From Prevotellaceae bacterium UBA1391 (lineage in GTDB: Bacteria > Bacteroidota > Bacteroidia > Bacteroidales > Bacteroidaceae), in NCBI GenBank assembly GCA_002305265.1, contig DBQP01000017.1, positions 75,069 through 139,068 of the forward strand: a stretch of DNA of 64,000 bases, written 5' to 3'. Below the pieces are notes generated by a model that searched no databases, was not told the DNA's origin, and was given only the letters and a program-made list of their open reading frames with translations. This document shows, piece by piece, positions 41,979 through 50,817 of this stretch. Positions within the stretch are counted from its first letter, which is position 1; every line of letters begins with the position of its first letter. The translations under genes were made by a program, and so were the position numbers.

Positions 41979-43673
41979 ATGAAGCCCGACAAAATGAAGG
42001 CCTATGCCAAACGCGAGAAATACTATATGAGCGGAAAGTTGTTCCCCGACCTCCGCGTGGGAATGACCCAAGTGAACCTCACGCCGACGGTGACAAAGGA
42101 CAAGAACGGCATACCGCACACCGAAGACAATGCGCCGGTCCTGATTTACGACACCAGCGGCCCCTATTCCGACCCGAACATCCCCATCGACCTGAAAAAG
42201 GGATTGCCCCGGCTGCGCGAAGCGTGGATTCTCAGCCGCAACGACACCGAGCAACTCCCGCAGGTAACCAGCGAATATGGCAGACAACGGCTGGCCGACC
42301 GTTCGCTCGACAGCCTGCGCTTCGAGCACCGCAAGTTGCCGCGCCGCGCGAAGGCCGGTTGCGCCATCACGCAGATGGCATACGCCAAGGCAGGCATCAT
42401 CACGCCGGAAATGGAGTACGTCGCCATTCGCGAGAACATGAATTGCGAGGAACTGGGCTTCAAAAGCCACATCACGCCCGAGTATGTCCGGTCGGAAATT
42501 GCGCGCGGCCGTGCCGTTCTGCCAGCCAACATCAATCATCCCGAGGCGGAGCCCATGATCATCGGGCGCAACTTCGCCGTGAAAATCAACACCAATATCG
42601 GTAACAGCGCCACGACGTCGTCCATCGACGAAGAAGTCGACAAAGCCGTGTGGTCGTGCAAGTGGGGCGGCGACACGCTCATGGACCTGTCGACGGGCGC
42701 CAACATCCACGAGACGAGAGAGTGGATCGTGCGCAATTGCCCCGTCCCCGTCGGAACAGTTCCCATCTATCAGGCCCTGGAGAAAGTGGGCGGAAAGGTG
42801 GAGGAACTCAACTGGGAGGTCTACAAAGACACGCTCATCGAGCAATGTGAGCAAGGAGTCGACTATTTCACGATTCACGCCGGCATCCGATATCACAACG
42901 TCCGGCTGGCCGACAAGCGCCTCTGCGGCATCGTGAGCAGAGGAGGCAGCATCATGAGCAAGTGGTGTCTGGTGCACAATCGCGAGTCTTTCCTCTACGA
43001 GCACTTCGACGAGATCTGCGACATTGTCGCACAGTATGATGTGGCGCTGTCGCTCGGCGACGGACTTCGACCCGGCTGCATCGCCGACGCCAACGACGCC
43101 GCGCAGTTTGCAGAGCTCGACACGATGGGCGAGCTGGTGACGCGGGCCTGGGACAAGGGCGTGCAGGCATTCATCGAAGGCCCCGGCCATGTTCCCATGC
43201 AGAAGATTCAGGAGAACATGGAGCGGCAGCTCGACCACTGCCACGAGGCGCCTTTCTATACGCTGGGGCCCATCGTGACGGATATCGCGCCGGGCTACGA
43301 CCACATCACTTCCGCCATCGGCGCGGCGCAGATCGCCTGGCTCGGCACGGCAATGCTATGCTATGTGACGCCGAAGGAGCATCTCGCGCTTCCGGGGCGC
43401 GAAGATGTGCGTGTGGGCGTCATCGCCTACAAAATCGCGGCGCACGCCGCCGATGTGGCAAAGGGACATCCCGGAGCCACGATACGCGACAACGCGCTGT
43501 CGAAGGCGCGCTTCGAATTCCGCTGGCGCGACCAGTTTCACCTTTCCCTCGACCCAGAACGCGCACTGCAATACTACGAGGAAGCTGGTCACACCGACGG
43601 CGAATACTGCACCATGTGCGGCCCTGACTTTTGCGCGGCGAAGCTGACTCATGATCTCCGCAAGCTCTCCTGA
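41979..43673 (+). CDS. thiC: Phosphomethylpyrimidine synthase
   Basis: A 564-residue radical SAM enzyme converting aminoimidazole ribotide to HMP-P. The C-terminal 4Fe-4S motif CTMCGPDFC (CxxCxxxxC) is intact, and RAKAGCAITQMAYAKAG, FTIHAGI, SRGGSIMSKWC and EGPGHVPMQKI are classical. Length is normal, though it lacks the long N-terminal extension of some homologues. Its last 23 bp overlap thiF in another frame. Confidence 0.97.
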   Translation: MKPDKMKAYAKREKYYMSGKLFPDLRVGMTQVNLTPTVTKDKNGIPHTEDNAPVLIYDTSGPYSDPNIPIDLKKGLPRLREAWILSRNDTEQLPQVTSEYGRQRLADRSLDSLRFEHRKLPRRAKAGCAITQMAYAKAGIITPEMEYVAIRENMNCEELGFKSHITPEYVRSEIARGRAVLPANINHPEAEPMIIGRNFAVKINTNIGNSATTSSIDEEVDKAVWSCKWGGDTLMDLSTGANIHETREWIVRNCPVPVGTVPIYQALEKVGGKVEELNWEVYKDTLIEQCEQGVDYFTIHAGIRYHNVRLADKRLCGIVSRGGSIMSKWCLVHNRESFLYEHFDEICDIVAQYDVALSLGDGLRPGCIADANDAAQFAELDTMGELVTRAWDKGVQAFIEGPGHVPMQKIQENMERQLDHCHEAPFYTLGPIVTDIAPGYDHITSAIGAAQIAWLGTAMLCYVTPKEHLALPGREDVRVGVIAYKIAAHAADVAKGHPGATIRDNALSKARFEFRWRDQFHLSLDPERALQYYEEAGHTDGEYCTMCGPDFCAAKLTHDLRKLS

Positions 43674-44451
43674 CCGATATTCGCGGCATCTGCTGCTCCG
43701 CGGATTCGGCGACGAGGGGCAGGAAAGGCTCCTCAACTCCAAAGTGCTGATAGCGGGAGCGGGCGGACTGGGCTCGCCTTGCGCGCTCTATCTGGCCGCT
43801 GCCGGTGTCGGAACGATAGGCGTGGCGGACGGCGACTTGGTGAGTCTGTCGAACTTGCAGCGGCAGATCATTCATGCGACGGAGGACGTCGGCCGCAACA
43901 AGGCTGCGTCTGCCGCGGAGAAGATGCAGCGCGCCAATGCAGACATTCAGCTCCGCACCTACGAGCAGTTCCTCACGGAGGACAACATTCTCGACGTGAT
44001 CGCGCCCTATGACTTCGTGCTCGACTGCACCGACTCGTACGCCTCGAAGTATCTCATCAACGATGCCTGCGTCATGGCAGGCAAAGCGTTCTGCTGCGGA
44101 GGCGTGGTGGAGTATGCGGGACAGCTGATGACGCACGTTCCGGGTGCGGCCTGCTACCGTTGCCTCTTCCCCGAGCCACCGGCCGAGCGCCATCTGCAGA
44201 CATGTTCCACAGTCGGCGTGCTCGGTCCCGCTGTGGGCATCATGGGGTCCATGCAAGCTGCCGAGGCGCTGAAGTTTCTGACCGGCATCGGCGATTTGCT
44301 GACGAATCAGCTGCTGGTCTTCGACAGTCTCGACATGACTTTCCAGAAGTTCGCCGTTGCCCGCGACGCGTCCTGCAGCCTGTGCGGCAGCGACCCCACC
44401 GTCACGCAGCTCCGCGAATACTCGTTCCAGCCGTGCAGGGGCCGCTCCTGA
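43651..44451 (+). CDS. thiF: ThiS adenylyltransferase (ThiF/MoeB/HesA family)
   Basis: A 266-residue E1-like enzyme that adenylates the C-terminus of ThiS. Motifs: YSRHLLLRGFGDEGQERL, the nucleotide-binding GAGGLGSPCALYLAAAGVG, LSNLQRQIIH, DCTDSYASKYLIND, and two zinc-binding Cys pairs, CYRC and CSLC. The family is also used for molybdopterin synthesis, but the thi context and the adjacent thiS decide the call. Overlaps thiC by 23 bp. Confidence 0.94.
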   Translation: MISASSPDRYSRHLLLRGFGDEGQERLLNSKVLIAGAGGLGSPCALYLAAAGVGTIGVADGDLVSLSNLQRQIIHATEDVGRNKAASAAEKMQRANADIQLRTYEQFLTEDNILDVIAPYDFVLDCTDSYASKYLINDACVMAGKAFCCGGVVEYAGQLMTHVPGAACYRCLFPEPPAERHLQTCSTVGVLGPAVGIMGSMQAAEALKFLTGIGDLLTNQLLVFDSLDMTFQKFAVARDASCSLCGSDPTVTQLREYSFQPCRGRS

Positions 44452-44471
44452 GGCGCCGGCCGCTCGAAAGC

Positions 44472-44647
44472 ACTGCAACCTTTCAGCGAAAACGCTGCGT
44501 TCATTCAATAAAAGCACTGCGTTCATTCAATAAAAGCACTGCGTTCATTCAGTAAAAGCACTGCGTTCTTTCAACAACAGCGCTTCTATCATTCATGAAT
44601 AACTCTTCTAATATTCATGAAAAACGTTTCGATCATTCTGTAGAGTA
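44472..44647. repeat. 22-nt phased array inside the thiamin operon (thiF-thiH gap)
   Basis: Units start at 44472, 44494, 44516, 44538 and 44560 with core ACTGCGTTCATTCA(A/G)TAAAA in the best copies, and degenerate units continue at 44582, 44604 and 44626 (AT..TCATGAA). Every step is 22. The core matches the ACTGCGTTC family seen at 5462 and 26750. It starts 21 bp after the thiF stop and ends 5 bp before the thiH start codon. Confidence 0.93.
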
Positions 44648-44652
44648 TACGT

Positions 44653-45783
44653 ATGTTTAGTGAAGAATTAGAGAAGATCAGCTGGGACGAGACGACGGAG
44701 CGGATTGCGGCCATGACCGACCAAGATGTCCGTCGGGCGCTGTCGCGCCGCCATTGCGACGTCGATGATTTCATGGCGTTGCTCTCTCCGGCCGCGGAGC
44801 CTTACCTCGAGACGATGGCCCGCCTCGCGCGCCGCTACACCGAGGAGCGCTTCGGGCGCACCATGTCGATGTTCATTCCGCTCTACCTCACAAACTCCTG
44901 CGCCAACAGCTGCGTCTACTGCGGCTTCCACCGTCAGAACCCCATGCAGCGCACCATTCTGACACCGGAGCAGATGGAGGCCGAGTTTGTCGCCATCAAG
45001 CAGCTGGCGCCGTTCGAGAACATCCTGCTCGTCACGGGCGAGAATCCCGCCAAGGCCGGCGTGCCCTATCTCGCCCGCGCCATTGAGCAGGCGAAGCGCC
45101 ACTTCAGCAACATCAAGATCGAGGTGATGCCGCTCAGCACCGAAGCCTACGCCGAGCTCATGCAGCACGGTCTCAACGGCGTCATCTGTTTCCAGGAAAC
45201 CTACCACCGCGACCACTATCAGCGCTATCATCCCGCCGGGATGAAGTCGAACTTCGAGTGGCGCTGCGACGGTTTCGACCGCATGGGGCAGGCTGGTGTC
45301 CACAGCATTGGCCTCGGCGTGCTCATCGGGCTGGAGAAGGAGTGGCGCACCGACGTCACGATGATGGCCCATCACCTGCGCTATTTGCAGAAACACTACT
45401 GGCGCACCCGCTACTCGGTGAATTTTCCCCGCATGCGTCCCGCTCAGAACGAGGGATTCCCGCCTTCCTGCATCATGACAGACCGCGAGCTGGCGCAGGC
45501 CACTTTCGCCATGCGCATCTTCGACCACGACGTCGACATCAGCTACTCCACGCGTGAGCCGGCCTACATCCGCGACCACATGTGCACGCTCGGCGTGACG
45601 ACCCTCTCGGCCGGCAGCAAGGTCAATCCCGGCGGCTACCACACCTATCCGCAGGCACTCGAGCAGTTCTCCGTCAGCGACGAGCGCACGCCGGCCGAAG
45701 TGGAGCAGCGTCTCCGCCTGTTGGGGCGCGAGCCGGTGTGGAAGGACTGGGACGCCTGTTTCGACCTCCGACGCGCCCTATGA
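44653..45783 (+). CDS. thiH: 2-iminoacetate synthase
   Basis: A 376-residue radical SAM enzyme cleaving tyrosine to dehydroglycine for the thiazole ring. The cluster motif CANSCVYCGF (CxxxCxxC) is near residues 80-90, followed by ILLVTGENPAKAG, EVMPLSTEAYAELM, GVICFQETY and SAGSKVNPGGYHTY. Length is typical. It is separated from thiF by about 200 bp of 22-nt repeats, but ATGA overlap with the next gene shows it is still in the operon. Confidence 0.96.
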   Translation: MFSEELEKISWDETTERIAAMTDQDVRRALSRRHCDVDDFMALLSPAAEPYLETMARLARRYTEERFGRTMSMFIPLYLTNSCANSCVYCGFHRQNPMQRTILTPEQMEAEFVAIKQLAPFENILLVTGENPAKAGVPYLARAIEQAKRHFSNIKIEVMPLSTEAYAELMQHGLNGVICFQETYHRDHYQRYHPAGMKSNFEWRCDGFDRMGQAGVHSIGLGVLIGLEKEWRTDVTMMAHHLRYLQKHYWRTRYSVNFPRMRPAQNEGFPPSCIMTDRELAQATFAMRIFDHDVDISYSTREPAYIRDHMCTLGVTTLSAGSKVNPGGYHTYPQALEQFSVSDERTPAEVEQRLRLLGREPVWKDWDACFDLRRAL

Positions 45784-46343
45784 TTGCCGTCATCACACTT
45801 CCCTATGCCGTCGCGCACGAGGCGGAGCACATCTGCAGCCTCCTGCTGAGCGGCCGCGCCGATCTCCTGCACGTGCGCAAGCCCGACGCCACGGCCGACG
45901 AGCTGCAGCGCCTGCTGCGCGAGGTGCTCTCCTGCGGCGACCGGCTCGGCCTCGACGTCGCCCGCCGGCTCGTGCTCCACGACCACCCTGCGCTGGCCAG
46001 CCTCTTCTCCCTCTACGGCATCCACCTCAATCGCCGCCATCCGCACCCGCCCGTCCACTGGCAGGGCAGTGTCAGCCGCAGCTGCCACTCCATCGAGGAA
46101 CTGGCTGAGTGGAAAGGCCGCTGCGACTATCTCTCCCTCTCGCCCATCTTCGACAGCATCTCCAAGCCCGACTATCCGGCGGCCTTCACGCCCGCCCAGT
46201 TGCAGCAGGCGCATGCACAGGGCATCATCGACGCTTCGGTGCTGGCCCTGGGCGGCGTCACCTATGCGAGGCTGCCCCTCGTGGCGCAGCTGGGCTTTGG
46301 CGGCGCCATGATCCTGGGCGACGCCTGGCGCGGCTTTCTCTGA
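45780..46343 (+). CDS. Second thiamine-phosphate-synthase-like protein (ThiE/TenI family)
   Basis: A 187-residue TIM-barrel protein of the ThiE/TenI family, overlapping thiH by 4 bp. Segments LLHVRKPDATADELQRLL, YGIHLNRRHPHP, SCHSIEELAEWKGRCDYLSL, SPIFDSISKPDY and LALGGVTYARL fit. Compared with ThiE the second phosphate-binding and HMP-binding motifs are weak, so it may be TenI-like (thiazole tautomerase) rather than a true synthase. Such a second copy ends thi operons in other Bacteroidales. Confidence 0.85.
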   Translation: MIAVITLPYAVAHEAEHICSLLLSGRADLLHVRKPDATADELQRLLREVLSCGDRLGLDVARRLVLHDHPALASLFSLYGIHLNRRHPHPPVHWQGSVSRSCHSIEELAEWKGRCDYLSLSPIFDSISKPDYPAAFTPAQLQQAHAQGIIDASVLALGGVTYARLPLVAQLGFGGAMILGDAWRGFL

Positions 46344-46373
46344 GCCTCCCTCCGTCTCGACACAACAAAAAGC

Positions 46374-46402
46374 AGCCGGCGCATCAGCATGATGCGCCGG
46401 CT
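46374..46402 (-). terminator. Bidirectional hairpin between the thi operon and the GGGtGRT gene
   Basis: AGCCGGCGCATCA (46374-46386) pairs perfectly with 46390-46402 (13 bp, 3-nt loop). On the minus strand GCTTTTTG follows, making a good terminator for the GGGtGRT unit; it also sits 30 bp after the last thi gene. Confidence 0.8.
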
Positions 46403-46437
46403 GTCGTTGTATGTGCGGCGGAGTGTTCCGCGCCTGT

Positions 46438-47451
46438 TTACTTGCGGTTGAGCTTGAGGTCGAGGTCGACGGCGATGGCAACCGTGGCACCCACCATCGG
46501 GTTGTTGCCCATGCCGAGGAAGCCCATCATCTCCACGTGGGCAGGCACAGAGGAAGAACCTGCGAACTGCGCGTCGGAGTGCATGCGGCCCATCGTGTCG
46601 GTCATGCCGTAGGAAGCAGGACCGGCTGCCATGTTGTCGGGGTGGAGCGTACGGCCTGTGCCGCCACCGGAGGCTACCGAGAAGTAGGGCTTGCCTGCGA
46701 GCGTGCGCTCCTTCTTGTAGGTGCCGGCCACGGGGTGCTGGAAGCGTGTCGGGTTCGTGGAGTTGCCCGTGATCGAAACGTCCACGTTCTCCTTCCAGAG
46801 GATGGCAACACCTTCACGCACATCGTCGGCGCCGTAGCACTTGACTTTCGCGCGGGGACCGTCGCTGTAGGCCACTTCTTTCACGACGTTCACCTCGCCC
46901 GTGTAGTAGTCGAACTGTGTCTGCACGTAGGTGAAGCCGTTGATGCGGCTGATGATCATCGCGGCGTCCTTGCCCAGGCCGTTGAGGATGACGCGGAGCG
47001 GCTTCTGACGCACCTTGTTGGCCATCTCGGCAATCTTGATGGCGCCCTCAGCAGCGGCGAAACTTTCGTGGCCAGCCAGGAAGGCGAAGCATTCCGTCTC
47101 CTCGCGGAGCAGACGGGCGGCGAGGTTGCCGTGTCCGAGGCCCACCTTGCGGTCGTCGGCCACGGAGCCTGGGATGCAGAAGCTCTGCAGGCCGATGCCG
47201 ATGGCTTCGGCAGCGTCGGCTGCATTCTTCACGCCCTTTTTGATGGCGATGGCGGCACCGCACACATAGGCCCATTTTGCATTCTCAAAGCAGATGCGCT
47301 GTGTGTCCTCGCAAATCTGGTAGGGGTCTACGCCCGCGTCCTCGCAGATTTGGTTGGCTTCTTCGATGCTGTTGATGCCGTTGGCTTTGAGCGCTGCGAG
47401 CACTTGGTCGATGCGGCGCTCCTGGCTCTCGAATGATACTTTTCTCATCAT
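46438..47451 (-). CDS. GGGtGRT family protein
   Basis: A 337-residue protein named for its motif, here SVASGGGTGRTLHPDN. Other conserved parts are NGINSIEEANQICEDAGVDP, FENAKWAYVCGAAIAIKKG and HESFAAAEGAIKIAEMANKV. Molecular function is unknown. It lies 14 bp after a gene for a NifU-like scaffold protein, an association that recurs in anaerobes, so a role in iron-sulfur or redox metabolism is possible (inference). Start taken at 47449-47451; the next Met, one residue later region, is also possible. Confidence 0.9.
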   Translation of the reverse strand: MMRKVSFESQERRIDQVLAALKANGINSIEEANQICEDAGVDPYQICEDTQRICFENAKWAYVCGAAIAIKKGVKNAADAAEAIGIGLQSFCIPGSVADDRKVGLGHGNLAARLLREETECFAFLAGHESFAAAEGAIKIAEMANKVRQKPLRVILNGLGKDAAMIISRINGFTYVQTQFDYYTGEVNVVKEVAYSDGPRAKVKCYGADDVREGVAILWKENVDVSITGNSTNPTRFQHPVAGTYKKERTLAGKPYFSVASGGGTGRTLHPDNMAAGPASYGMTDTMGRMHSDAQFAGSSSVPAHVEMMGFLGMGNNPMVGATVAIAVDLDLKLNRK

Positions 47452-47465
47452 ATCTGTGTTTCTCC

Positions 47466-48167
47466 TTATTCTTTACGTGGGTCAATAACTTTTACAACTC
47501 CCTGCTCGGCGGTGGTGCGGCCGTAAGAGCCGGTGAACTTCTTCACGGCCTCGTTGGCGTCCATGCCGGCCTTGATGGCCTCCATCATCTTGCCCAGGTG
47601 CACATATTCGTAGCCGCAGACCTGGCTGTCCTTGTCGAGGAACTGCTTGGTGATGTATCCCTCCGTCAGTTCCAGATAGCGTGTGCCCTTGGCCACGGTG
47701 CCATAGAGCGTGCCTGTCTGGCTGCGCAGGCCCTTGCCCAGGTCTTCCAGTCCGGCGCCGATGACGAGTCCGCCCTCGGAGAACGCGCTCTGCGTGCGTC
47801 CGTATACCACCTGCAGGAAAAGCTCGCGCATGGCCGTGTTGATGGCGTCGCACACGAGGTCGGTGTTGAGGGCCTCCAGAATGGTCTTGCCCGGAAGAAT
47901 CTCGCTGGCCATGGCGGCTGAGTGGGTCATGCCGGTGCAGCCGATCGTCTCCACGAGTGCCTCCTGGATGATGCCGTCCTTGATGTTGAGAGAGAGCTTG
48001 CAGGCACCCTGCTGGGGAGCGCACCAACCTACGCCGTGAGTGTAGCCGGAGATATCCTTGATTTCCTTAGCCTGTACCCACTTTCCTTCTTCGGGAATTG
48101 GAGCAGGTCCGTGGTTAGGACCTTTTGCGACAACGCACATGTTGTCCACTTCTTTTGAATAGATCAT
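47466..48167 (-). CDS. NifU-like iron-sulfur cluster scaffold-type protein, partner of GGGtGRT
   Basis: A 233-residue protein with a NifU/IscU-like core: WCAPQQGACKLSLNIKDGII, VETIGCTGMTHSAAMAS and NTDLVCDAINTAMRELF supply the three spaced cysteines of such scaffolds. The remainder (VVYGRTQSAFSEGGLVIGAG) is specific to this subfamily. It is the first gene of the unit with GGGtGRT. I took ATG 48165-48167; an in-frame ATG at 48138-48140 (MCVVAKGPNHG) is an alternative. Confidence 0.82.
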   Translation of the reverse strand: MIYSKEVDNMCVVAKGPNHGPAPIPEEGKWVQAKEIKDISGYTHGVGWCAPQQGACKLSLNIKDGIIQEALVETIGCTGMTHSAAMASEILPGKTILEALNTDLVCDAINTAMRELFLQVVYGRTQSAFSEGGLVIGAGLEDLGKGLRSQTGTLYGTVAKGTRYLELTEGYITKQFLDKDSQVCGYEYVHLGKMMEAIKAGMDANEAVKKFTGSYGRTTAEQGVVKVIDPRKE

Positions 48168-48316
48168 ATTCGCTGAATTAGTAATAAAGAATATATGAAT
48201 ACGTGTAAGTTGCAGAGCTGACCACGTCTTGTGTGTAGAATTACATATCCGGCCGGGGCGCACGCTGTGCGCGGGCTGTGGGCCTCACGGCTCAGGCAGC
48301 CGGCCGTTCCAGCCAA

Positions 48317-48324
48317 CAAAGTTA
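48317..48324 (-). promoter_or_regulatory. -7 promoter element of the NifU-like/GGGtGRT unit
   Basis: TAACTTTG on the minus strand, 150 bp before the start codon. The leader between holds GC-rich self-complementary DNA around 48240-48310 but no recognised riboswitch. Confidence 0.55.
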
Positions 48325-48459
48325 GCGATTTTTTCCGAAATCGGGCCGGGCTGGGGCCTGCAAATTTCCGTCTTTTCCCGTTTTTTCCGCATCCGCCGCG
48401 CGCAGCATCGTCCGTCGGCTCCCCGCCCGCGTGCGGCGGCCTCCACGGCAGTCGGAAAC

Positions 48460-48514
48460 GAAGGCCTTCGTTTCGGCGCGCGAAGGCCTTCGTGTTGCAT
48501 TGCGAAGGCCTTCG
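48460..48514. repeat. 22-nt phased triplet of the palindrome CGAAGGCCTTCG
   Basis: GAAGGCCTTCG at 48460, 48482 and 48504, exactly 22 apart, in the divergent gap between the NifU-like gene and the esterase gene. Nothing else was recognised in 48515-48729. Confidence 0.92.
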
Positions 48515-48729
48515 TTTTTTTTAGCGCGATGAGGTCCGCTCCTTCGAGCCTGCGCGCCGGGCGAGAAATCGGTGGCCCGTGCGCGTGCGGGTGGCGCCAC
48601 CTCTCAGCATCGGGGGACAGGGCGGTACGCCGTCAGCCGCTGTGCCCGGCAAGCGCGGAATATCGGGCGGCGTGTACGAAAACGAAAAAATATGATACAA
48701 AAGTGATAGTTGGCCCCGCGATTTTCTTG

Positions 48730-48737
48730 TAATTTTG
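48730..48737 (+). promoter_or_regulatory. -7 promoter element of the esterase gene
   Basis: TAATTTTG followed by CC, 160 bp before ATG 48897. Confidence 0.55.
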
Positions 48738-48896
48738 CCTCACGTCCGTGGCCTGCCCCCGCTGTGCAGTGACGGATCCTCCGCCAGGCCTGCCTCTGGC
48801 CGTGCGGCGCCGCGTGGCAGGCGGGCTGTCGCGGTGCAGCCGCAGGCGGAGCTGAAACGAACGAGATACCATTATCACACTAAAAAAACGTATATC

Positions 48897-50648
48897 ATGA
48901 GACGCAATCCTACCATTCTGTCTGCCCTGCGCATGACGCTGACGGCAGCCTGCATGGCTGTCCTCTCGCCGGCCTCGGCACAGACAGGGGGAACGGGCGA
49001 AGGGCCCGATCCGAATTTCCACATCTACATCTGCTTCGGCCAGTCGAACATGGAGGGCAACGCCGCCGTCGAGCAGCAGGACCGCGAGAATGTGCCCGAG
49101 CGCTTCCGCGTGATGGGCATCTCCGCCGGCGACACGCCCCACAACGGCCGTGTGCCCGGACAGTGGTACAAGGCTGTGCCGCCGCTCTGCCGATGGAACA
49201 CGGGTCTGACGCCGGCCGACTACTTCGGCCGCGAGCTCTGCGCGCAGTTGCCCGACAGCATCCGCGTGGGCATCGTGATGGTGGCCCTCGGCGGTGCCAG
49301 CATCGATGTGTTCGACGAAGACAAGGAGGCCGCCGAGTATGAGAAAGCCCCCGACTGGTTCCGTGGCTTCATGGATGCCTACGATCGCCACCCCTATGCC
49401 AAGCTCGTGAAGTATGGACGCGAGGCCATGAAGTCGGGCGTCATCAAGGGTGTGCTCCTCCACCAGGGATGCACGAACAACGGCCAGCAGGATTGGCCTG
49501 AGCGCGTGCGCCGCATCTACACGCGCCTGATGAACGACTTGAACCTCGACGCTGCCGACGTGCCCCTGATGGCCGGCGAGCTGCTCAGCCAGGAACAGGG
49601 CGGCGCTTGCTGGGGCCACAACGCCTTGATAGCCAAGCTGCCGCAGATGTTCCCGCGCGCTGCGGTGATTTCGAGCGCCGGTTGCCCGGGACGCGACGAC
49701 CACCTCCACTTCCTCGCCGAGGGCTATCGCATGCTGGGCCGCCGCTATGCGCAGCAGATGCTGACGTGGCTGCGCCAGGAGATGCCGCTGGAGGCGCAGG
49801 CCGACGCCGCTGCCAACCGCGTGGCGAAGCTGCAGCTGGGCTCCACGGGCACGCTGAAGGCCCCCGTGGGTGGCTATGCCCCGTTCACGCTGCAGGCCGT
49901 GATGGAGGACGGCAGCGTGGTCGACGTCACGCAGCGCGCCACCTATGAGGTCGCACGCCCCGAGCGCCTCTCCATCCACAGCGGCTTCCTGCATGCCGCC
50001 GCCGAAGGCCCCGTCTCCGTCAAGGCCAGTTTCCGAGGTCCCGACGGTAAGGAGCGCACGCTGAAGTTCGAAGTCGAATGCACCACCCTCCCGCTGCAGG
50101 CGGGAGTGGTGGACGCCTCGATCGTCGGCTTCGGCAGCTATCAACCCACGCTCGGCTCCTTCGCGCTGCAGGCCGGCGGCATGGGCGGCTGGTTGTTCTG
50201 GCGCCCGGCCGACTGGTCGGCAGCCAACTACGTGGTGGTGAAGCTGCGCCGTGCAGCCCCTGGCGGCACGACATTCGAGGTGTTCGACGACGACTCGTCG
50301 GACGCGCCGGCCTACTCCTATGCGCTCGGATCGTCGCGCACGATCGTGATTCCGCTGGCCGATGCCACGCGCACCGACGGTGTCGGGCTGCAGCTGGCGC
50401 AGATTTGCAAGGCCGGATTCCGCATGGCGAGCTCGGGCAGCCTCTATCTGTCCGACATCTACCTGTCGGTCGACGGAGAGACTTCCACAGGCATAGCGGC
50501 CGTTGGCGCGGATGCCGGCTCCGTGGTGGCGCAGGAAATCTATGCGGCGGACGGCCGTCGCGTGGCCTCGCTGGAGCCCGGGCTGAACGTGGTGATGACG
50601 CGCAAGGCCGACGGCAGCGTCGAGGTGCGCAAGCTGATGCTGCGCTGA
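48897..50648 (+). CDS. SASA/CE6-type carbohydrate esterase with C-terminal sorting-like domain
   Basis: A 583-residue exported protein. Signal peptide about 1-29 (ending SPASAQ). The SGNH-type esterase domain (about 42-290) has ICFGQSNMEGNA with nucleophile Ser50, VALGGASIDVF, LLHQGCTNNGQQDW and GRDDHLHFLAEG for the Asp-His pair. This fits acetylxylan esterase CE6 or the sialate O-acetylesterase-like SASA domain. A central beta-rich domain follows, and the last about 50 residues (EIYAADGRRVASLEPGLNVV to VRKLMLR) look like a type IX secretion C-terminal domain, type A. The substrate is presumably an acetylated polysaccharide. Confidence 0.85.
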   Translation: MRRNPTILSALRMTLTAACMAVLSPASAQTGGTGEGPDPNFHIYICFGQSNMEGNAAVEQQDRENVPERFRVMGISAGDTPHNGRVPGQWYKAVPPLCRWNTGLTPADYFGRELCAQLPDSIRVGIVMVALGGASIDVFDEDKEAAEYEKAPDWFRGFMDAYDRHPYAKLVKYGREAMKSGVIKGVLLHQGCTNNGQQDWPERVRRIYTRLMNDLNLDAADVPLMAGELLSQEQGGACWGHNALIAKLPQMFPRAAVISSAGCPGRDDHLHFLAEGYRMLGRRYAQQMLTWLRQEMPLEAQADAAANRVAKLQLGSTGTLKAPVGGYAPFTLQAVMEDGSVVDVTQRATYEVARPERLSIHSGFLHAAAEGPVSVKASFRGPDGKERTLKFEVECTTLPLQAGVVDASIVGFGSYQPTLGSFALQAGGMGGWLFWRPADWSAANYVVVKLRRAAPGGTTFEVFDDDSSDAPAYSYALGSSRTIVIPLADATRTDGVGLQLAQICKAGFRMASSGSLYLSDIYLSVDGETSTGIAAVGADAGSVVAQEIYAADGRRVASLEPGLNVVMTRKADGSVEVRKLMLR

Positions 50649-50785
50649 GCGCTCGGCGGGCGAAACCCGCATCTGCTGCGCGCGCATCCTGCCGAAACCG
50701 ATGGTGCGCGGTGCGGGCAACAAGAAAAAAGGCAATGATATGTGGTGGAAGGCTTGCGGGCAGCAAGTCGTCCAATTTTTTTTCG

Positions 50786-50793
50786 TATCTTTG
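50786..50793 (+). promoter_or_regulatory. -7 promoter element of the FMN-binding protein gene
   Basis: TATCTTTG, only 25 bp before ATG 50818, giving a leader of under 20 nt. Confidence 0.6.
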
Positions 50794-50817
50794 TCGTCTC
50801 ATCCATCCGACGACAAC

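Noticed and set aside
44307..44555. Short frames across the thiF-thiH repeats (peptides such as SIKALRSFNKS)
   Set aside because: They read through the 22-nt repeats, whose period breaks the frame; no protein support.
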